Assembly (NCBI GenBank): GCA_016290595.1
Contig: JAEEUR010000003.1
Coordinates: forward strand, 1-59,184
Length of the DNA stretch: 59,184 bases
Source of the DNA: Lachnospiraceae bacterium
Lineage (GTDB): Bacteria > Bacillota > Clostridia > Lachnospirales > Lachnospiraceae
Reading direction: 5' to 3'
A program made the translations under genes and the position numbers. Shown piece after piece: positions 8,350 through 21,928 of the stretch; the first letter of the stretch is position 1; every line of letters begins with the position of its first letter. The notes under the pieces were generated by a model that saw only the letters and a list, made by a program, of their open reading frames with translations, did not search any database and was not told the origin of the DNA.

Positions 8350-9292
8350 CAGCCTTCACCTTCTCTGCGATATGCTCCGCGGTAAGTCCGAAACGTTTCT
8401 GCAGGTAGCTCTGCGGGCCGACTTCGCCGAATTCGTCCTCGACGGCGACCTGGCCGGCCGGGACCGGGCAGTTTTCCGCCAGCACTTCGAGCAGGGCGTC
8501 GTACAGACCGCCGTTTTTGTTGTGGTTTTCGGCCGCGACCAGGCAGCCGGTCTTCTTCACGGAGGCGATAACGGTCTTCTTGTCGATCGGCTTGATGGTG
8601 ACCGGGTCGATGACCTCGATCTCGATGCCCTCTTCCGCTAACATCTTCGCCGCCTTCATGGCTTCGTGCAGCATGATGCCGCTTGCCACGACGGTGCAGT
8701 CCTTTCCTTCGCGGACGACGACGGCCTTTCCGACCGTAAAGTGCGTGCCGGGCTCATAGACCTTCGCCAGATCCTTGCGGCCGACGCGGATATATTTGAC
8801 GCCGGGCAGGTCCTTGCTCTGCCGCAGCACGTCTTCCAGCTGCACCATGTCCGTCGGGTCAAAAATGATGGCTGTGGGGATGGTCCGGTACAGGGCGACG
8901 TCCTCAAAAGGCATGTGCGTGCCGCCGTTTAAGGCCGCCGTCACGCCGGGATCGGTGCCGAGCACGGTGATATCGTTCTTCGCATAGGCGCCGCTTAAAA
9001 AGACCTGGTCAAAGACGCGGCGGGAGGCGAAGGGGCCGAAGGTATGCAGCAGCGGCTTGAAGCCGGAGGCCGCCAGACCGCAGGCGACGCCGACCATGTT
9101 GGCTTCGGCGATGCCGCACTCGACCGCCCGGTCGGGGTTGGCCTTGCCCCACTTTAAGGTGCCGATGCAGCTCATTAAGTCCGCATCCAGATAGATGAAA
9201 TCGGGGTCTTCCGCCGCCAGACGCGGGATCAGACTGCCGAGGAGGCTCTTCGCCTGCGTCGGATCCATGCTTCCGTCATAAATGATCTTCAT
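8333..9292 (-). CDS. Transketolase, C-terminal subunit
   Basis: About 319 residues; the pyrimidine-binding plus C-terminal domains of a split transketolase, which moves two-carbon ketol units between sugar phosphates in the non-oxidative pentose phosphate pathway. Visible: the glutamate region AVECGIAEANMVGVACGLA, which activates thiamine diphosphate, and the C-terminal domain with EGKDCTVVASG and AAENHNKNGG. The start chosen is the ATG at 9292 (beginning MKIIYDGS), because GGAGGA lies 7 nt upstream and it overlaps the stop of the N-subunit gene as TGATG. A longer reading from 9310 adds six residues with no good site. The two subunits together make one active enzyme. Confidence 0.95.
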   Translation of the reverse strand: MKIIYDGSMDPTQAKSLLGSLIPRLAAEDPDFIYLDADLMSCIGTLKWGKANPDRAVECGIAEANMVGVACGLAASGFKPLLHTFGPFASRRVFDQVFLSGAYAKNDITVLGTDPGVTAALNGGTHMPFEDVALYRTIPTAIIFDPTDMVQLEDVLRQSKDLPGVKYIRVGRKDLAKVYEPGTHFTVGKAVVVREGKDCTVVASGIMLHEAMKAAKMLAEEGIEIEVIDPVTIKPIDKKTVIASVKKTGCLVAAENHNKNGGLYDALLEVLAENCPVPAGQVAVEDEFGEVGPQSYLQKRFGLTAEHIAEKVKAVAARK

Positions 9293-10140
9293 CACGCTTC
9301 CTCCTCCCATTTCGCGATCTCGGCCTTCAGCCCGGCCGTCCAGCGCTCGAACTGATCGTCGCTGACGGGGATGCTGTGGTTCATCTCGGTCTCTTCGACT
9401 TCCTTGACGCCGGCGCCCTTGACGTTGTCCATGACGATGGCATAAGGCTTGTCGCCGCCCTCCCGGGTCTTTTCGAGAGCTGCCGCAAGTTCTTCCACGT
9501 CGTTGCCGTTCACGACCTGCGTGTCAAAGCCGAAAGCGTTTAACTTTGCGGCGTAGTCGCCCATCGGCAGGATCTCGTCCACCCGGCCGTCCAGCTGCTT
9601 CTTGTTCCAGTCCAGAAGCACGACCAGATTGGAGAGCTTCTTGGCGGAAGCGAAAGCGAAGGCTTCCCAGACCTGGCCTTCGTCGCACTCGCCGTCGCCG
9701 ACGATGAGGAAGGTCCGGCAGTCACGCCCCTTCAGGCGGTCGCCGAGCGCCATGCCGCAGGCGAGAGAAGTGCCCTGACCCAGGGAACCGGTGGTCATAT
9801 CCACGCCGGGGGTCAGATTGCGGTCCGTGTGGCTCGGCAGATGGGTGCCGGGCTTGTTCAGGGTCGTTAATTCCTCATAGGAGAAGTAGCCCTGTACGGC
9901 CAGCGCGCCGTATACGCCGGGGCCGGCATGGCCCTTGGAGGTGACCAGTTTGTCGCGCTCCGGCCATTTCGGGTTCTTCGGATCGGTCTTCATTTCACGT
10001 CCGAACAGGACAGCCAGCGCGTCGCAGATGCTAAGGGAGCCGCCGACGTGGCCGCTGCCCAGGGAGTGGATGGCGGTCAGAGCCGCGATCCGGATCTCGG
10101 CGGCCTTGATTTTTAAGGCCGCAGCTTCTTTCTTGTCCAA
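9292..10140 (-). CDS. Transketolase, N-terminal subunit
   Basis: 282 residues; the thiamine-diphosphate-binding PP domain. Visible: the H-x-G-GS region (LGSGHVGGSLS near residue 27), the loop TGSLGQGTS, and the cofactor motif GDGECDEGQVWEA (GDG...N-type diphosphate/Mg2+ site, ending in WNKKQLDG). Split transketolases of this sort are common in Firmicutes and archaea. It is translationally coupled to the C-subunit gene. It begins 30 nt downstream of gyrA on the same strand, an unusual neighbour for a metabolic operon, and may be partly read through from the gyrase transcript. Confidence 0.95.
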   Translation of the reverse strand: MDKKEAAALKIKAAEIRIAALTAIHSLGSGHVGGSLSICDALAVLFGREMKTDPKNPKWPERDKLVTSKGHAGPGVYGALAVQGYFSYEELTTLNKPGTHLPSHTDRNLTPGVDMTTGSLGQGTSLACGMALGDRLKGRDCRTFLIVGDGECDEGQVWEAFAFASAKKLSNLVVLLDWNKKQLDGRVDEILPMGDYAAKLNAFGFDTQVVNGNDVEELAAALEKTREGGDKPYAIVMDNVKGAGVKEVEETEMNHSIPVSDDQFERWTAGLKAEIAKWEEEA

Positions 10141-10170
10141 GATGGCACCTTCTTTCCTATACGTAATTTT

Positions 10171-12696
<2,526 letters not shown>

Positions 12697-12706
12697 ACTC
12701 TCTCCC

Positions 12707-15725
<3,019 letters not shown>

Positions 15726-15735
<10 letters not shown>

Positions 15736-15935
15736 GTGAGCGTTACACTCTTTCCTTCCATTTCTATGAGATCGCCGGGCACGCACTTCCGTCCGCGTCT
15801 GGTATCGACTTCGCCGTTGACCTTCACTTCTCCGTTCTGGATCCGTTCCTTCGCCTCGGCGCCGTTCTCCACCAAGCCCGCCAGTTTCAGGGCCTGCCCC
15901 AGCTTGATAAAACCGTCTCTGATCGCAACTTCCAT
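15726..15935 (-). CDS. yaaA: S4-domain RNA-binding protein YaaA
   Basis: 69 residues from MEVAIRDGFIKLG. It is a small single S4 domain (GQALKLAGLVENGAEAKERI.NGEVKVNGEVDTRRG), an RNA-binding fold. In B. subtilis yaaA sits in the same place between dnaN and recF; its role, possibly ribosome assembly, is poorly known. The start at 15935 is chosen because the homologous proteins begin here; a reading from 15977 adds 14 residues of non-conserved sequence. It is separated from dnaN by about 260 nt that include the structured repeat copy B. Confidence 0.9.
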
Positions 15936-16035
15936 ACTTTTTTCTTTTTCCACCCCTGACGCTGCTTCCTGCGGCATACCGCGTTCTTTCCGCCGCGCTT
16001 CATACCGAGCTTTTTATTTGCGCCTCATTCTTTCC

Positions 16036-16185
16036 GCCTCGCTGCCTCGATAAAACTTTTGAGAACGCGTGCCCTGCTATGCAGGCCCCGCTACCTCTCA
16101 GCCCGCTTCGGCGACCTTCCTGAATGCAAGATGAGCAGTCAGGTCGCCTCAAGGAGCGTTCGAAAAGTTTATTCGGACGCGAGGC
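16036..16185 (-). repeat. Structured dispersed element, copy B
   Basis: 150 nt, read on the minus strand, lying between dnaN and yaaA in the sense direction of both. It matches copy A at 1132-1250. Outer stem GCCTCG/CGAGGC (GCATCTC/GAGATGC in A); a near-invariant AATAAACTTT/AAAGTTTTAT stem; GAACGC/GCGTTC (GGGGC/GCCCC in A); apical stem GGCGACCT/AGGTCGCC (GGAGACCT/AGGTCTCC in A). Copy B has an additional small hairpin GCCTGC-ATA-GCAGGGC in the 3' arm. Compensatory base changes in three stems argue for a selected fold in RNA. It may act as an attenuator or processing site in the dnaN-yaaA-recF-gyrBA transcript. Confidence 0.75.
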
Positions 16186-16197
16186 GTAAAATAAATC

Positions 16198-17313
16198 TTA
16201 CCTCGTCACGAAATTCACCGGCAGGATCAGGTAGATGTAGGTGCCCTCCTCGTCGCGGATAAAGCCCGGCGCCCGGGAATTCGTCAGATACAGCGTCACC
16301 TTCTCATCGCTGATGGCCCGCAGCGCATCGATCAGGAAACGCGGATTGAAGCCGATCATCAGATTGCTTCCTTCCTTCTCCACTTCCATCTCCTCCTTCA
16401 TCGATCCGATGATCGAAGTCAGGCTCAGCGTCACGCTGCCGTTCTTGATGTTCAGGATCAGCGGCTTCTTATCCGACTCGCGCACCAGGATCACCGAACG
16501 TTCGATGCAGTTTAAGAGGCGCTTGCGGTTGAAGACCAGTTTCGTCTCGTAATTGTCCGTGATCATCTGGTCGATGCGGAAATATTCGCCTTCTATCAGG
16601 CGGCTCACCACGGTCGTTCCCTCAAACGCGAACAGGATGTGGTTCTTTCCGATATAGATGTTCACCATCTTCGTGGCATCGCCCGTGATGATGCGGCTTA
16701 AATCGTTCAGCGTCTTGCCCGGAACGATGACCGAAACGGGGTTTACCGCCTCGTGATTGTTCATCACGCTGTAGCGGATCGCGATCCGGTGCCCGTCCAG
16801 CGCGGCGACCCGGAGCGTATTCCCCTTGATCTCGAAAAGCTCGCCGGTCATCATCTTGTTGTTTTCATTCGCCGCGATCGAGAAGATGGTCTGCTCGATG
16901 ATCTCCTTTAAGGTAAGCTGCGAGATCACGACCGGGATTCCCTTGTTGATGGAAGGCATGCCGATGAAATCGTCCCCGTTTTTGCCGGACATCGTGAAAT
17001 ACGCGTCCGCAGAGGTGATCTCCACCTGCAGATTGCTGTCCACCTTAATGTGGATCTCCTCCTCCGGCAGATTGCGGATAATATCGGAAAACAGCTTGGC
17101 GTCCAGCGCGACGGTCCCTTCGGAAATGATGGTGCCGCCGGTCTCCGAACGGATGGCCATCTCCATATCGTTTGCCATCAGCGTAACGATGCCGTTCTTC
17201 GCTTCCAGCAGCAGGCATTCCAGGATCGGAAGGGAGGTGCGGGTCGGCACAGCCTTCAGGGTCGTGTTGATCGCCTGCATCAGTTTCGATTTCGAGAAGA
17301 AAAGGTCTAACAT
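16198..17313 (-). CDS. dnaN: DNA polymerase III beta sliding clamp
   Basis: 371 residues, the standard length. The three-fold repeated clamp domain is clear from the start (MLDLFFSKSKLMQAINTTLKAVPTRTSLPILECLLLEA) and the C-terminal sequence ending YIYLILPVNFVTR, typical of the clamp C-terminus that binds polymerase and other partners. It forms a dimeric ring around DNA and tethers replicative polymerase. ATG at 17313 is preceded by AAGGAGTTGTT. It is downstream of dnaA with a 221-nt gap. It is followed by copy B of the structured repeat, then yaaA. Confidence 0.98.
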   Translation of the reverse strand: MLDLFFSKSKLMQAINTTLKAVPTRTSLPILECLLLEAKNGIVTLMANDMEMAIRSETGGTIISEGTVALDAKLFSDIIRNLPEEEIHIKVDSNLQVEITSADAYFTMSGKNGDDFIGMPSINKGIPVVISQLTLKEIIEQTIFSIAANENNKMMTGELFEIKGNTLRVAALDGHRIAIRYSVMNNHEAVNPVSVIVPGKTLNDLSRIITGDATKMVNIYIGKNHILFAFEGTTVVSRLIEGEYFRIDQMITDNYETKLVFNRKRLLNCIERSVILVRESDKKPLILNIKNGSVTLSLTSIIGSMKEEMEVEKEGSNLMIGFNPRFLIDALRAISDEKVTLYLTNSRAPGFIRDEEGTYIYLILPVNFVTR

Positions 17314-17534
17314 AACAACTCCTTTTTATGGTGACGTAGTATTTATAGTTATAAGGGCTGTAGAATTGTTGAAAGCCCGTTTTTTCCCAGCAGCCGTCCC
17401 GTTTTTCGCCTTGGATAAGGCAGTTGAGGAGCCTTTGAAAGGCCGGGGATAAGGGTCTGTTTTTCCACTGCCCCGGAAGGGGGCTGAAAAGCCTTGAAAT
17501 TTATCCGCCTCTTTTCCACGGGAAACGGTGGATA
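17314..17534. other. dnaA-dnaN intergenic region with DnaA-box-like sites
   Basis: 221 nt with no gene. On the minus strand there are two TTATCC cores (TTATCCCCG near 17448-17456 and TTATCCAAG near 17413-17421) and a GTGGAAAA motif, i.e. degenerate DnaA boxes. In many Firmicutes a second box cluster lies between dnaA and dnaN and completes a bipartite origin. Near 17340 is an AT-rich TTATAACTATAAATA stretch on the minus strand that may be a dnaN promoter; its -35 is weak. Function is inferred. Confidence 0.4.
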
Positions 17535-18875
17535 TCAGGGTTTGATCTTCTTGCGCAGGACCTCCATGACGCTGCGCAGGGATTCGTCCGTCTGCAGCTG
17601 CTCTTCGATCTTCCGCTTGCCGTACAGAACGGTGGTATGATCCCTTCCGCCCAGAAACTGGCCGATGTATTTGAGCGGGGTCTGGGTCAGATCCTTGGCC
17701 AGGTACATTACGATCTGGCGCGGGAAGACGATCTCGGCGTCCTTTTTCTTGGAAATGATGTCCGCCGTCCGGATGCCGAAGTGGTCGGAAACAACCTCTA
17801 ATATATAAGGAAGCGTGATCTCGCGCGGCGCGTCCGGATTGATTTGGTCGCGCAGGGCTTCCTCGGCCAGCTCCAGCGTGATGGGCCGCACCGTGACGCG
17901 GGATAAGGCGACGATCTTGGTCAGGGCGCCCTCCAGCTCCCGGATATTGGATTTGATATTGCTGGCGATGTACTTGACGACTTCGTTGTCGATGTTGTAG
18001 CCGGCGATCTCCTCTTTTTTGCGCAGGATCGCCATGCGGGTCTCAAAATCCGGCAGGCCGATATCCGCGGTGAGGCCCTGTTCGAAGCGGGTGCGGAGCC
18101 GCTCCTCCAGGTCGTCGATCTCCTTCGGCACGCGGTCACTGGTGATCACGATCTGCTTGTTCTTTTCATACAGGGCGTTGAAGGTATGGAAAAGCTCTTC
18201 CTGCATGCCGAACTTTTTGGAAATGAACTGGATGTCGTCGATCAGCAGCACGTCCACGAAGCGGTATTTCTCGCGGAAATCCGTCATGGTCGTGTTGTTC
18301 TTGTTGGCGAGCGCGTCCACGTAGTCGTTCAGGAACTTTTCGCAGGTCACGTAAAGGACGCGGGCGTTCGGCCTTTCCTTTAAGATAAAGTGGGCGATGG
18401 ACTGCATCAGGTGGGTCTTGCCCAGGCCGGCGCCGCCGTAGATATACAGCGGATTGTAGATCTCGCCGGGCGCCTCCGCCACGGCCAGGGAGGCGGCGTG
18501 CGCCAGCTTGTTGTTCTGGCCCACGACGAAGGAATCAAAGGTGTAGCGAGAGTTCAGATTGGCGATGCTGAATTCCCGGCGGGACACGGAGGGATCGTCC
18601 TCGCGGTCCTCCTCCCGCGTGGTGACGAATTTCAGCGTACAGCTGACGCCGGTGATCTCCTCCACGGCATAGCGCAGGAAAAAGGCATAGCGGGTCTCCA
18701 CGAAGGACGCGGCATGGCTGTCCCCCGGAAAATAGATCGTCAGAACGTTTTTATTGCTTAAGGAAACCGGAATCAGCGGCAGGATCCAGGTCCGGTAGCT
18801 GACGTCCGTCAGGCCTCTGTCCTCCCGTACTTTTTCCAGAATATCGTCCCATTTACTCTTAATTAATGTAAACAT
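17535..18875 (-). CDS. dnaA: Chromosomal replication initiator DnaA
   Basis: 446 residues. Domain I at about 1-80, linker, AAA+ domain III with Walker A GGAGLGKT (147-154) and Walker B LLIDDIQF, and domain IV with the DnaA-box-binding signature GGRDHTTVLYGKRKI near the C-terminus. It binds the boxes in the adjacent intergenic region and melts the origin. The start is ATG 18875 (MFTLIKSKWDDI), placed 6 nt after GAGGT. A GTG at 18887 in frame would overlap that site and is not preferred. Transcribed away from oriC, co-oriented with replication. Confidence 0.98.
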   Translation of the reverse strand: MFTLIKSKWDDILEKVREDRGLTDVSYRTWILPLIPVSLSNKNVLTIYFPGDSHAASFVETRYAFFLRYAVEEITGVSCTLKFVTTREEDREDDPSVSRREFSIANLNSRYTFDSFVVGQNNKLAHAASLAVAEAPGEIYNPLYIYGGAGLGKTHLMQSIAHFILKERPNARVLYVTCEKFLNDYVDALANKNNTTMTDFREKYRFVDVLLIDDIQFISKKFGMQEELFHTFNALYEKNKQIVITSDRVPKEIDDLEERLRTRFEQGLTADIGLPDFETRMAILRKKEEIAGYNIDNEVVKYIASNIKSNIRELEGALTKIVALSRVTVRPITLELAEEALRDQINPDAPREITLPYILEVVSDHFGIRTADIISKKKDAEIVFPRQIVMYLAKDLTQTPLKYIGQFLGGRDHTTVLYGKRKIEEQLQTDESLRSVMEVLRKKIKP

Positions 18876-19267
18876 AGCATACCTCACCGTATAAGGGCAA
18901 AATCCGACTTATACAACTGTAATATAGCAAAAAAGGCCTGAAAATTCAAGAAGAAAATGATCCGGAAGGTGGAAATAATCAATCTGAACAGGTCAAATGT
19001 GGAATATTTCGGGCAGGTTTTTCACATTCCGCGGCAGTTATACACTGCCAAAAGAACAGTCATCCACAATTCCGGAAACGCTAAAGCCTCAAAAAATGCG
19101 GAAATACGGGAAAATTTAAATAATTATCCACTTTGTCAACAGCGCCGGAAAACGGAAAGGTGTATAGAAAAAGGGATGTGCATCTATCCACAAAATATCC
19201 CCATTTTTCCCTCATTTTGGGGATATTGACTTTTTTCGGGCGCCGGAGGACGCCGTGAAAAAAGTGC
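18876..19267. other. oriC: Chromosomal replication origin oriC
   Basis: The only long gap between two divergent gene runs, dnaA (minus) and rpmH (plus). DnaA-box-like sites on the plus strand, near consensus TTATCCACA: TTATACACT 19038-19046, TCATCCACA 19060-19068, TTATCCACT 19124-19132 and CTATCCACA 19184-19192. AT-rich tracts (19111-19127 and 18921-18935) could be unwinding elements. Gene order and orientation match the ancestral Firmicute origin. Exact limits and the unwinding site are inferred. Confidence 0.85.
18921..18949 (-). promoter_or_regulatory. dnaA promoter
   Basis: On the minus strand, TTGAAT (18949-18944) lies 17 nt from TATATT (18926-18921), which carries an extended TG motif (TGC before TATATT). 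The start of transcription would be near 18913, 38 nt before the dnaA ATG. A DnaA-box-like TTATACAAC overlaps on the plus strand at 18909-18917, consistent with autoregulation. Confidence 0.6.
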
Positions 19268-19296
19268 TTGACGGAGAAGAAACTTTTCCTTATAAT
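19268..19296 (+). promoter_or_regulatory. rpmH promoter
   Basis: TTGACG at 19268-19273, 17-nt spacer, perfect TATAAT at 19291-19296. Transcription would start near 19303, about 34 nt before rpmH, whose ribosome-binding site GAGGAGG is at 19321-19327. It probably drives rpmH-rnpA-yidD-yidC-jag up to the terminator at 21888. Confidence 0.75.
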
Positions 19297-19336
19297 ACCT
19301 ACTGCGTTTTACTAAAAAACGAGGAGGTAAGTTGCC

Positions 19337-19471
19337 ATGAAAATGACGTTTCAGCCCAAGAGAGTCTCTGATAAAAGAGTCCACGGTTTCCGGGCGAGAA
19401 TGAAAACGGCCAGCGGCAGAAAAGTATTATCCGCCCGCAGAGCAAAAGGCAGAAAAGCTATTTCGTTTTAG
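19337..19471 (+). CDS. rpmH: 50S ribosomal protein L34
   Basis: 44 residues starting [17 protein letters not shown] and ending KGRKAISF, highly basic. It has the conserved L34 pattern (TFQPK.......GFRARM.T..GR.VL..RR.KGRK). A structural protein of the large ribosomal subunit. Too short for many gene finders, but start, stop and GGAGG site are clear. It is the first gene right of oriC, in the classic rpmH-rnpA pair, 30-50 nt before rnpA. Confidence 0.97.
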   Translation: MKMTFQPKRVSDKRVHGFRARMKTASGRKVLSARRAKGRKAISF

Positions 19472-19519
19472 GCCGCGCTAAGTGGTCTATTTTTTACGGA
19501 AATGGGCGCTTTTAAGCCA

Positions 19520-19864
19520 ATGGAGACGCTGAAGAAAACAGCGGAGTTTGCCGAAGTCTATGAAAAAGGAAAGGCTTACGGCTCGAAACTCCTGGTCCTG
19601 TATGTTTTGAATCCGGAAAAGGACCGGGAAGAAGGCCGATTGGGAATATCGGTCAGCAAAAAGGTCGGCAACAGCGTGGTGAGACACCGCCTCCGCCGGC
19701 TGATAAAGGAAAGCTTCCGCCTTCAGAAATCGAAATGGGCAGCAAGGGATTACGTTGTGGTTGCCCGAAAGGAAGCCGCCGGGAAGAGTTATGCGGAAAT
19801 CGAAGAAACGCTCTTCTGTCTCGGCAACAGATCGAACAGTTTGGCTAAGGGTGAGAACCGATGA
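19520..19864 (+). CDS. rnpA: Ribonuclease P protein component
   Basis: About 114 residues from [10 protein letters not shown]. RnpA assists the catalytic RNase P RNA in 5' maturation of tRNAs. The RNR-type motif [19 protein letters not shown] is intact (near residues 54-72) with upstream ISVSKK. An in-frame ATG at 19502 would add six residues; neither start has a strong ribosome-binding site, so the choice is uncertain. Its end overlaps yidD by 4 nt (ATGA). The RNase P RNA gene is not in the window. Confidence 0.93.
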   Translation: METLKKTAEFAEVYEKGKAYGSKLLVLYVLNPEKDREEGRLGISVSKKVGNSVVRHRLRRLIKESFRLQKSKWAARDYVVVARKEAAGKSYAEIEETLFCLGNRSNSLAKGENR

Positions 19865-20094
19865 AACGCTTGCTGATGTCTCTTGTGCGATTCTATCAGA
19901 AAAGGATCTCGCCCTTAAAACCCTCCGGAACCTGCAAGTATATTCCGACCTGTTCCCAGTACGCGCTGGAGGCGCTGGAACGGCACGGAGCTTTAAAAGG
20001 AAGTATTCTGGCAATCTGGAGAGTATTGCGCTGCAATCCCTTTTCGGAAGGGGGATATGATCCCGTCCCTGAAGTATGGCCGAAAAAAAGGTAA
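19861..20094 (+). CDS. yidD: Membrane protein insertion efficiency factor YidD
   Basis: 77 residues, typical length. The diagnostic tract [33 protein letters not shown] and GYDPVPE are visible, with conserved Cys residues in [11 protein letters not shown]. It is thought to help membrane protein insertion together with YidC, which follows 16 nt downstream. The ATGA overlap with rnpA indicates translational coupling. The N-terminus forms an amphipathic helix. Confidence 0.95.
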   Translation: MKRLLMSLVRFYQKRISPLKPSGTCKYIPTCSQYALEALERHGALKGSILAIWRVLRCNPFSEGGYDPVPEVWPKKR

Positions 20095-20109
20095 GCGCTG
20101 GAGGAAAAA

Positions 20110-21201
20110 ATGTATTATCTATTGTTAAGTACAGCGGAGACGGCGACGAGATCCACGAAATTCTTCTATGAAGACTGGATCATCGTAAAGCCTTTTATCT
20201 GGCTGTTCAGTCAGTGCATGAACGGTATCATGTTCGTACTGGACAAGGTCGGCATTTACAATATTGCCCTCTGTATCGTTCTTTTCACCATTCTGACCAA
20301 GTTCCTGCTGCTGCCCATGACCGTCAAGCAGCAGAAAACCATGCGGATCCAGAGCATCATGAATCCGGAGATCCAGGCCCTGCAGAAAAAGTACGCCGGC
20401 AAGACGGACACCCTCTCCCGCCAGAAAATGATGGAGGAGCAGCAGGCGATCCAGCAGAAATACGGCGTATCCATGTTCGGCGGCTGCCTGCCGACCCTGA
20501 TCCAGATGCCGATCCTCTTCGCCCTGTACCCGGTCATCTACCGTATGGAAGAATACGTTAAGTATCTGGGTACGCTGGAAAGCAAGCTGAGCGCCGAGCA
20601 GTATACCCGCATGTGGCAGCTCTTCGACCTGAATCTGAAGGATGCGCCGAAACAGGCGGCGGGCTTCCCGCTCTCCTGGTCCGTCCTGATCCCGCTTCTG
20701 GTCGCCGGCTCGCAGTACCTGCAGACCAAGCTGATGACGTCACGTCAGCAGACGAACAACAACAGCGACAATCCGATGGGCAGCTCCATGAAGATGATGA
20801 ATATCATCATGCCGCTCATGCTCGGCTTCATGGCGATCTCCTTCCCTGCTTTCCTGGGCCTGTACTGGCTGGTGCAGTCCCTGGTCATGCTGGTGCAGCA
20901 GATCATGATCAACAAGGCGCTGGATAAGAAGACGAACGAGGAACTGATCAAAGAAAACATAGAAAAAGCCAATAAAAAGCGCGCCCGCAAGGGTCAGCCG
21001 CCGATCTCGGACAAGGCCAGCATCTCGACCCGCAATCTGGACCGCCTGAACGCACGCGGCCAGGATCTGACGTCGCAGGAAGAAAAAGAAGCCAAAATGA
21101 AGGCGGCAACGGAATATTATCAGAGCCGCTCGGCCGCGCCGGGTTCCCTGGCAGCCAAGGCCAACATGGTCCGGGATTACAACGAAAGGAACAAAAAGTA
21201 A
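20110..21201 (+). CDS. yidC: Membrane protein insertase YidC (SpoIIIJ/OxaA family)
   Basis: 363 residues. It inserts and folds proteins in the cytoplasmic membrane, alone or with SecYEG. The core runs from VGIYNIALCIVLFTILTKFLLLPMTVKQQK to the conserved region MFGGCLPTLIQMPILFALY and later helices ending LGLYWLVQSLVMLVQQ. A basic cytoplasmic C-tail (from about residue 275) may contact ribosomes. It lacks the large periplasmic P1 domain, so is the short Gram-positive form. There is no obvious lipobox Cys at the N-terminus. Next to jag as expected. Confidence 0.96.
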   Translation: MYYLLLSTAETATRSTKFFYEDWIIVKPFIWLFSQCMNGIMFVLDKVGIYNIALCIVLFTILTKFLLLPMTVKQQKTMRIQSIMNPEIQALQKKYAGKTDTLSRQKMMEEQQAIQQKYGVSMFGGCLPTLIQMPILFALYPVIYRMEEYVKYLGTLESKLSAEQYTRMWQLFDLNLKDAPKQAAGFPLSWSVLIPLLVAGSQYLQTKLMTSRQQTNNNSDNPMGSSMKMMNIIMPLMLGFMAISFPAFLGLYWLVQSLVMLVQQIMINKALDKKTNEELIKENIEKANKKRARKGQPPISDKASISTRNLDRLNARGQDLTSQEEKEAKMKAATEYYQSRSAAPGSLAAKANMVRDYNERNKK

Positions 21202-21210
21202 GAAAAACCT

Positions 21211-21879
21211 ATGAAACAGGAAATCTTTAACGGAAAAACGGTGGATGACGCCATCAATAAAGCGATCATGGAGCTTCGGGTGTCCAGCGATCAGCTCGGC
21301 TACGAAGTGATAGACAAAGGTTCCAACGGGATTTTAGGCATCGGCGCCCGTCCGGCGACGATCAAGGCCTGGGCGCTGGCGCAGGGCGCGGAGGATATCG
21401 CCCGGGAGTTTTTAACCAACGTTTTTGAAACCATGGGCCTGGAAGTGGACGTGATCTCCGAATACAACGAGGAGGAACGGACCATTTCCCTGGATCTGCA
21501 GGGCGAAAACATGGGCATCCTGATCGGCAAACGCGGCCAGACGCTGGATTCCCTTCAGTATCTGACCAGCCTGGTGGTCAACAAAGGCAGCGAGGAATAC
21601 ATCCGCGTGAAGCTGGATATCGAGAACTACCGCGAAAGACGCGAGGATTCGCTGGAAAATCTGGCCCGCAGCTGTGCGGCCAAGGTCAAAAAGACCAGAC
21701 GGCCCGTGGTGCTGGAGCCGATGAACCCCTACGAGCGCCGGATCATCCATTCCTGCCTGCAGAACGACCGGAACGTGGTGACCTCCAGCGAGGGCGAGGA
21801 ACCTTACCGGCACGTCGTCATTTCCTTAAAGCGCTACAACAAGGACAAGAAAACCGAAAAAGCGCCGGAGGAGGAGTAA
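21211..21879 (+). CDS. jag: RNA-binding protein Jag/KhpB (Jag_N, KH and R3H domains)
   Basis: 222 residues. Jag_N domain at 1-50 (EIFNGKTVDDAINKAIMELRVSSDQLGYEVIDKGSNGILGIGARPA), KH domain with GKRGQTLDSLQYLTSLVVN near residues 108-126, and R3H motif (MNPYERRIIHSCLQ) near 171-184. KhpB forms an RNA-binding complex with KhpA and affects cell elongation and division in other Firmicutes. The ribosome-binding site is weak; translation probably follows yidC. A strong terminator follows 9 nt after the stop. Confidence 0.94.
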   Translation: MKQEIFNGKTVDDAINKAIMELRVSSDQLGYEVIDKGSNGILGIGARPATIKAWALAQGAEDIAREFLTNVFETMGLEVDVISEYNEEERTISLDLQGENMGILIGKRGQTLDSLQYLTSLVVNKGSEEYIRVKLDIENYRERREDSLENLARSCAAKVKKTRRPVVLEPMNPYERRIIHSCLQNDRNVVTSSEGEEPYRHVVISLKRYNKDKKTEKAPEEE

Positions 21880-21887
21880 GATACCGG

Positions 21888-21916
21888 AAAAGCGGGGCGC
21901 TTCGCCCCGCTTTTTT
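21888..21916 (+). terminator. Rho-independent terminator after jag
   Basis: GCGGGGCG (21892-21899), 3-nt loop, CGCCCCGC (21903-21910), then six T. Flanking A/T pairs extend the stem. It closes the rpmH-jag transcript 12 nt before the mnmE ATG, so mnmE needs its own promoter or depends on read-through. Confidence 0.9.
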
Positions 21917-21928
21917 GAAGGAGTTTCT

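Noticed and set aside
18876-19336. tRNA or small RNA gene in the origin region
   Set aside because: No cloverleaf or promoter-terminator pair; the features are DnaA boxes and two divergent promoters.
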